From Paracoccus sp. DMF-8 (GTDB lineage: Bacteria > Pseudomonadota > Alphaproteobacteria > Rhodobacterales > Rhodobacteraceae), in assembly GCF_029309835.1 (NCBI RefSeq), contig NZ_JARJHL010000014.1, positions 310,001 through 374,000 on the forward strand: DNA of 64,000 nt, written 5' to 3'. This document shows, in pieces, positions 59,400-64,000 of the stretch. A model generated the notes under the pieces. It was not told the origin of the DNA. It saw only the letters and a list, made by a program, of their open reading frames with translations, and did no database searches. A program made the position numbers and the translations under genes. The first letter of the stretch is position 1; each line of letters begins with the position of its first letter.

Positions 59400-61461
59400 A
59401 TGACCAAACCCAAGCCCATGTCGGACGATGAAATCCAGAAGATCGCGGCCTCTGCCGTCGAGTCCGCCTTGGATTTCATCCGCTCGGATATCGAGGACGA
59501 ACGCCAGAAGGCGCAGCGATATTTCGACGGCCAGACCGATATCCGCTCGACCGAGGGCCGCAGCAAGGTCATTGCGACGAAGTGCCGGGACGCGGTGCGG
59601 CAGGTCAAGCCGTCGCTGATGCGCGCGTTTATGACGACATCAAAGCCGGTCGAATACATCCCGACCGGGCCGGAGGATGTGGCCGCAGCCGAACAGCAGA
59701 CCAATTACGCCCGCTATGCGTTTCAGCGCGCCGGTGGGTATAAGCTGCTGAACTCGGCCTTTCACGACGCGCTGGTCAAAAAGACCGGGTTTCTGAAAGC
59801 GTGGTGGGACGAGTCCGAAGATATCGAGATTGACGAATATTCGGGCCTGACGGACGACGTTTTCGCGATGATCGGGGCCGACCCCGAGGTGGAAATCATC
59901 GAGCACACCGCCACGCAGGACATGCTGACCGACCCGATGGGCCAGCTTGTCCCGGTCACGCTGCACGACGTCAAGCTGGCGCGGATCAATCGCAAGGGCA
60001 AGTTGGCGATCAAGCCAATCCCGCCGGAAGATTTCTTTGTCGATAGCAACGCGACCTGCATCGAGGATGCGCTATGTCATCGGCCATCGCTCGGAAATGC
60101 GGGTTGGCGATCTGGTCGCGATGGGGTTCGACTTTGACGACGTGTCGGATCTGGGCACCGATGACGACGACGAGGACGCGGAAACCAACCGCCGCGGCTA
60201 TACCCTGGACGACGAGGAAGGCGGCACAGACCCCGCCATGAAGCCGGTGACGGTCTACGAGGCCTATATGCGGATGGACGTCGAAGGGACGGGCGTTCCC
60301 CGCATGTATGCCCTGATCCTTGCAGGGGCGGCGAAGAAGCTGCTGCGCTACGATCTGGCGGATTACGTCCCGTTTGCGGTGTTCGAGGTGGACCCGGAGC
60401 CGCACGCCTTCTTTGGCCGGTCGCTGGTCGATCTGCTGATCGAGGACCGGGACGCGGCAACGTCCATGCTGCGCGGCCTTCTGGACAACGTCCACATGTC
60501 GAACAATCCGCGCCTGTCGTTCGATGAACAGCAGGTCAATGTTGATGATCTGCTGAACAATGAAATCGGGGCGCTGATCCGCACCAAGGGCACGCCCATG
60601 GACAAGATCGCGCCTCTGGTTGTGCCCTTCACGGGCGATTCCGCCATGGGCGCGCTGACCTATTTCGACACGGTAATTGAGGGCAAGACCGGCGTTTCCC
60701 GCGCGTCTCTGGGCCTCAACCCCGACGCTTTGCAGGCCACCACGGCGGCGGCGGTCAACGCCACGATCAGCGGGGCAGCCGGGCAGGTCGAGGTCATGGC
60801 CCGCAATCTTGCCGAAGGGGGCATGAAGCAGCTTTTCCGGCTGATCTTGCAAATCGTCTCGCAGCACGTCCAGCCCGGCGAGCATATGCGGCTGGACGGG
60901 AATTTTGTCGCAATCGACCCCCGGTCATGGCGCGTCGATATGGACATGGAAATCAACGTCGGCTTGGGAACCAACCGGGCCGAGGAACGCATGATGGCGC
61001 TGCAATTCACCCTGCAACAGCAGCTGATGCTGATGCAGATGGGCAGTCCGCTGGTATCCATGACCAACCTGCGCAACACGTTGGCCGACATGCAGCAGGC
61101 GGCGGGCATCCACAATTCGGATCGCTATTACGCGCCGATGAACCCGCAAGTCGAGCAGCAGATCGCACAGCAGCAGCAGGCAGCCATGGAGGCCCAAGGC
61201 CAGCCGCAAGACCCGAACGCCATGCTGGCGCAAGCCGAGGTCCAGAAGGCCCAGATCGCGGCGCAGGCGAAGCAGCAGGGCGACATGGTGCGGGCGCAGG
61301 TCGATATGCAAAAGGCCGCCATGGCTGACGATCTGAAACGGGACGAGTTGGAACAGAAAGCCATCATCGACGTGGCGAAGATCGCGGGCGAGTTCGCGCA
61401 CAAGGCGCGCGCCGCTGATGCGCAGGAAATCCGTGATCTGCAAGCGCAGCCGAGGTTCTGA
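59400..61461 (+). pseudogene. Portal protein, one frameshift
   Basis: From ATG 59400: MSDDEIQKIAASAVESALDF, RSKVIATKCRDAVRQVKPSL and FLKAWWDESEDIEIDEY, a P22/SU10-like portal. At about 60070 (GATGCGCTATGTC) one extra base breaks the frame; removing it joins DSNATCIEDA to YVIGHRSEMRVGDLVAMGFD and the protein runs to 61461 (686 residues), with a Gln-rich helical barrel at the end. Essential gene, so either the prophage is dead or the base is an assembly error. Confidence 0.8.
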
Positions 61462-61712
61462 TGGCCAGCCCAGTTCAAGCTAAAGCCGCGCGGGCAAAGG
61501 CCCTGCGCGAAGATCCGGCATTTGCCGAGTTCATTCAAGAGGTTCGGAGCCGTCAAGTTGACGTGTTCCTGAACGCGGAATCCTCATCCGAGGCCCGCGA
61601 CGAAGCCCACGCCATAATTCGGGCGGTCGGGAAAATCGAGGCAGCCCTGAAATCCGCTGAAACGGATTGGGCATTTGAGCAGAAGAAAGGTCAGCACCGT
61701 GGACACGACTGA
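61461..61712 (+). CDS. Hypothetical head-region protein, 83 residues
   Basis: Helical (KALREDPAFAEFIQEVRSRQ; RDEAHAIIRAVGKIEAALKS). Starts on the portal stop. Small proteins at this position are common in SU10-like head modules. Confidence 0.6.
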   Translation: MASPVQAKAARAKALREDPAFAEFIQEVRSRQVDVFLNAESSSEARDEAHAIIRAVGKIEAALKSAETDWAFEQKKGQHRGHD

Positions 61713-62613
61713 CGATATCACCTCCCTGATTTTGGAACCGGCAGAAGCGCCGGAACCCGCCCCCGAGGCGATGGAAGAAGAAGCCCTCGAGGTTGAAGAA
61801 GCCCCTGAGGAAATCGCCGCCGATGAAGGCGACGAGGATGACGACGACGAACAGGACGAAGGTCCGCAGGAACAACGCATCATCGTCAAGGTTGACGGTG
61901 AAGAACGCGAGGTGACCCTCGACGACCTCAAACGCTCCTATTCGGGACAGGCGTATATCCAGAAGGGGATGCAGGAAGCCGCAGAGGCCAAGAAACAGGC
62001 CGAGGCGGTTTTTCAGCAACTCCAGGAGGGGCGCAACGCGGTTGCCGCCCTTTATCAGCGGATGCAGGCGGGCCAACTGGCCCTGGCACCCACCCCGCCG
62101 GACCCTGAACTGATCAACACCGACCCGTTTGGCTATCTGCGCCAAAAGGAGGCGTTCGAGGTGAAGTTGCAGGAATACCGGCAGCAGCAAGCCCAGATCC
62201 AGCAGGCGATCGGCCAGCAGTCGCAGGCTGATGAGCACGCGATGCGGGTCTATGCCGCCGAACAGGCCCGCGAATTGTCGCGCCACATTCCCGATTTTGC
62301 CGACGCCGAGAAGGCAGGCGCGCTCGGGAAAAAGCTGGTCGCGGCTGGCGATGCCTATGGCTACAGCGCCGAGGAAATTGGTGGCGTCATGGATGCCCGC
62401 GCGATCCGCGTGCTGCACGACGCGATGCAATGGCGTGCGCTGCAAGGGGCGAAAAAGACGGTCGAGGAAAAGGCCCAGAAGGCCCGCCCCATCGTCAAGC
62501 CGGGGGCGAAAGCCGCCGAATCCACTGGACGCAAAGGGCAGGCCGAGAAGGCCCGCGCCCAGATGCACAAAACCGGCAGCGTCGACGACGTTGCCAAGTA
62601 TCTCCTGACCTGA
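61699..62613 (+). CDS. Scaffolding-like head protein
   Basis: About 304 residues from GTG 61699 (a TTG at 61675 is possible). Very acidic N-terminus (EEEALEVEEAPEEIAADEGD), then VDGEEREVTLDDLKRSYSGQ and long coiled Q/A helices (EYRQQQAQIQQAIGQQSQAD). Between portal and capsid, it should template head assembly. Confidence 0.75.
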   Translation: MDTTDDITSLILEPAEAPEPAPEAMEEEALEVEEAPEEIAADEGDEDDDDEQDEGPQEQRIIVKVDGEEREVTLDDLKRSYSGQAYIQKGMQEAAEAKKQAEAVFQQLQEGRNAVAALYQRMQAGQLALAPTPPDPELINTDPFGYLRQKEAFEVKLQEYRQQQAQIQQAIGQQSQADEHAMRVYAAEQARELSRHIPDFADAEKAGALGKKLVAAGDAYGYSAEEIGGVMDARAIRVLHDAMQWRALQGAKKTVEEKAQKARPIVKPGAKAAESTGRKGQAEKARAQMHKTGSVDDVAKYLLT

Positions 62614-62626
62614 AAAGGAAAATCCC

Positions 62627-63604
62627 ATGGCAGTTACCGCCAATACCGCGCTGACCTACTCGAACGCGGTCATCCGCGAAGATCTGAAAGAGGCCTACGC
62701 CTCGATTTCGCCCACGGACAGCCCGTTCCAGTCGCTGGTCGGAAAAGGCAAGTCCGCTGCGGTCTATCACGAGTGGCATGAGCTTGACCTTGCCGCCGTC
62801 GATACCACCAACCGCGTTCTGGAAGGCGAGGCAAACCCGCCCGTTGACGCGGCCACCCTGTCGGTTCGCAAGGGCAACTATTGCCAGCTGTCCGACAAGC
62901 ACGTCATCGTGTCCAGCACGTCGAACGCCTCCAATTCGGCGGGCGACACCGGCAAGATGGCCAAGCAGGTCGCGCTGAAACTGAAAGAGTTCAAGCGCGA
63001 CGTGGAATCCATGCTGCTGACCAACACCGCCGCGAACCCCGGCGCTGCTGGCACGGCGCGGGCATCGGCGGGCCTTCCGGCGTTCCTCATCACCAACACC
63101 AACCGGGGCGCGACCGGGGCCAACCCGACGACCTCGGGCGGTGGTTCCGGCGCGGGCTATCCCAACGCTGCGGCGACCGATGGCACCCTGCGGGCGCTGA
63201 CGGAAAACATGCTGAAAGCGGTGATCCAGACCGCGTGGCAGAACGGCGCCACCCCGACCACCATCATGTGCGGCGGTCTGGTGAAGCAGAAGATTTCGAC
63301 CCTTTCCGGCAACGGTATGGTTCGGAACGGCGTGGCCGACAAGGAAACGCTGTATACGGCAATCGACGTTTATGTGAGCGATTTCGGGACCTTGCAGGTC
63401 GTGCCTAACCGCTTCCAGCGCGCGCGCGACGTGTTCGTCCTGGACCCGGATTTCATCTCGGTCGATTTCCTGCAGTCGGTCAAGCAGGAGCCGCTGGCGA
63501 AAACCGGCCACGCCGAAAGCCGCCTGATCTCGGCGGAATACACGCTGATGGTCGAAAGCCAGAAGTCGCAGGGCGTCATCGCCGACATCGACGGCTCGCT
63601 CTGA
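62627..63604 (+). CDS. Major capsid protein (SU10/DUF5309 type)
   Basis: 325 residues: LTYSNAVIREDLKEAYASIS, DSPFQSLVGKGKSAAVYHEW, CQLSDKHVIVSSTSNASNSA and YTLMVESQKSQGVIADI, the signature of the DUF5309/SU10 HK97-fold capsid family. AAAAGGAAAA ribosome site. Followed by a strong terminator. Confidence 0.87.
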   Translation: MAVTANTALTYSNAVIREDLKEAYASISPTDSPFQSLVGKGKSAAVYHEWHELDLAAVDTTNRVLEGEANPPVDAATLSVRKGNYCQLSDKHVIVSSTSNASNSAGDTGKMAKQVALKLKEFKRDVESMLLTNTAANPGAAGTARASAGLPAFLITNTNRGATGANPTTSGGGSGAGYPNAAATDGTLRALTENMLKAVIQTAWQNGATPTTIMCGGLVKQKISTLSGNGMVRNGVADKETLYTAIDVYVSDFGTLQVVPNRFQRARDVFVLDPDFISVDFLQSVKQEPLAKTGHAESRLISAEYTLMVESQKSQGVIADIDGSL

Positions 63605-63625
63605 TCGCCATCAATCGCAACGAAA

Positions 63626-63650
63626 GGGGCTGCTTCGGCGGCCCCTTTTT
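63626..63650 (+). terminator. Terminator after the capsid gene
   Basis: GGGGC-TGC-TTCG-GCG-GCCCC then TTTTT; UUCG tetraloop in the RNA, 21 bp past the capsid stop. Confidence 0.88.
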
Positions 63651-63665
63651 CATTGGGGGAACCCC

Positions 63666-63908
63666 ATGCGCATCAAGATCACCACAGACGCCGGGCCTTG
63701 GGTCCACGGCGCGCCTCGCGCCTTTGGCGAGGTCATCGACGCGCCCGACGACGAGGCGCTGATCATCATCGGAAATGGACACGCGGAACATGATTCAGGA
63801 CCGGATTCTGACGGACGAAAAGACAACGACATTTCTGCGCACGCAGGACGTGACGGCGGATCTGGAGCGCGCCGCAAGGCTTCGCGAAAACCTGCGCGCG
63901 GGGTCTGA
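63666..63908 (+). CDS. Small head-region protein
   Basis: 80 residues: MRIKITTDAGPWVHGAPRAF then GEVIDAPDDEALIIIGNGHA. The first half looks like a known type of small head protein; the last 45 residues overlap the next gene in another frame and may be shadow. Confidence 0.5.
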   Translation: MRIKITTDAGPWVHGAPRAFGEVIDAPDDEALIIIGNGHAEHDSGPDSDGRKDNDISAHAGRDGGSGARRKASRKPARGV

Positions 63909-64000
63909 CCTGCGCCACGTCGGCACGGTGCCGATGGTGATTGCCGAGCAATGGTCGCGCGAGTGCGGCGAGCGGATCGGCACCGCGGGCTTCAAAGAAT
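63775..64000 (+). CDS. Late hypothetical protein, 5' part (runs off right edge)
   Basis: From ATG 63775 (MDTRNMIQDRILTDEKTTTF; a second ATG is at 63790), continuing DVTADLERAARLRENLRAGS and HVGTVPMVIAEQWSRECG. Open to the window end. Not recognised; expected head-completion region. Confidence 0.65.
   Translation, partial: MDTRNMIQDRILTDEKTTTFLRTQDVTADLERAARLRENLRAGSDLRHVGTVPMVIAEQWSRECGERIGTAGFKE

Larger units (their letters stand above)
32002..64000. mobile_element. Prophage, left portion (continues past right edge)
   Basis: Integrase next to tRNA-Ser, leftward recombination genes, divergent repressor region, rightward replication genes, terminase, virion genes and capsid in one block. The right attachment site and lysis genes are not in the window. 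The SU10/DUF5309-type capsid, P22-gp10-like and adaptor proteins and the absence of a tape-measure or tail-tube gene so far suggest a podovirus-like virion. Several genes are frameshifted as sequenced, so it could be defective. Confidence 0.93.

Noticed and set aside
1..64000. CRISPR array, rRNA operon, or RNA-guided defence genes
   Set aside because: No regularly spaced short repeats, no rRNA-like sequence and no Cas, Argonaute or restriction subunit motifs were seen.

Overview
The window looks like part of an alphaproteobacterial chromosome, most probably Paracoccus or a close Rhodobacteraceae relative. This is an inference from high G+C, the complete polyhydroxyalkanoate (PHA) cluster phaZ<>phaC-phaP-phaR with PhaR-type TGC operators, a B12-dependent NrdJ, a GltS/RbbA-type gene complement and Rhodobacteraceae-style island genes. 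No sequence search was possible; all calls come from reading the sequence.

Layout. (1) 1-2959: housekeeping genes: start of a class-III aminotransferase, a TfoX C-terminal-domain protein, miaB, and a MetF-like gene broken at its 3' end. (2) 2958-14792: an 11.6-kb segment bracketed by two 230-bp direct repeats. It carries a TetR / HlyD / RbbA-like ABC / ABC-2 permease / lipoprotein-hydrolase operon, gltS, and a decayed accessory zone (carbamate-kinase remnant, IS5-like remnant, zinc protein, metallophosphoesterase, AAA/DUF6634 deletion joint). (3) 14815-17339: an apparently complete IS66-family element with an 8-bp target duplication, 20 bp from the nrdJ stop codon. (4) 17360-26343: nrdJ, a membrane hydrolase, a DsbA-like oxidoreductase, a methyltransferase, an acyl-CoA synthetase, a cold-shock gene, thrS and an alpha/beta hydrolase. 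(5) 26419-31859: PHA granule genes. PhaZ degrades and PhaC makes polymer, PhaP coats granules, and PhaR represses through CTGC-N3-GCAG sites that are visible upstream of phaP. (6) 31912-32001: tRNA-Ser(GGA), probably the attachment site of a prophage that fills the rest of the window.

Prophage (about 32.0 kb to beyond the right edge). A leftward operon (int, YbcO-like nuclease, NinB, SSB, ERF, exonuclease, HU-like) is driven by a PL promoter with a perfect TTGACA. The immunity region has divergent short repressor-type HTH genes separated by 16-bp GGGGYAAN3TACCCC-type operators; a third perfect site lies inside PL. Next to it sits a Panacea-domain/membrane-protein pair that looks like a PanAT toxin-antitoxin module. 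The rightward early operon encodes HTH proteins, a RusA-like resolvase, a replication protein, a primase-helicase, a free-standing DnaA domain-IV-like protein, a methylase-like protein and a glutaredoxin. Late genes begin with a 420-bp non-coding stretch containing two copies of a covarying three-way-junction element, then a tRNA-like gene and terS-terL. Adaptor, tail/DNA-stabilisation, lysozyme and ejection-type genes follow, then two reversed cargo genes (one a lipoprotein), then portal, scaffold and an SU10/DUF5309-type major capsid protein. This suggests a short-tailed virion.

The most novel signal is the duplicated structured element upstream of the packaging genes. A caution for the whole window: at least five genes each need one or two single-base changes to be intact (MetF-like, DUF900 lipoprotein, primase, adaptor, portal). 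Either there is real decay or the assembly contains indel errors.
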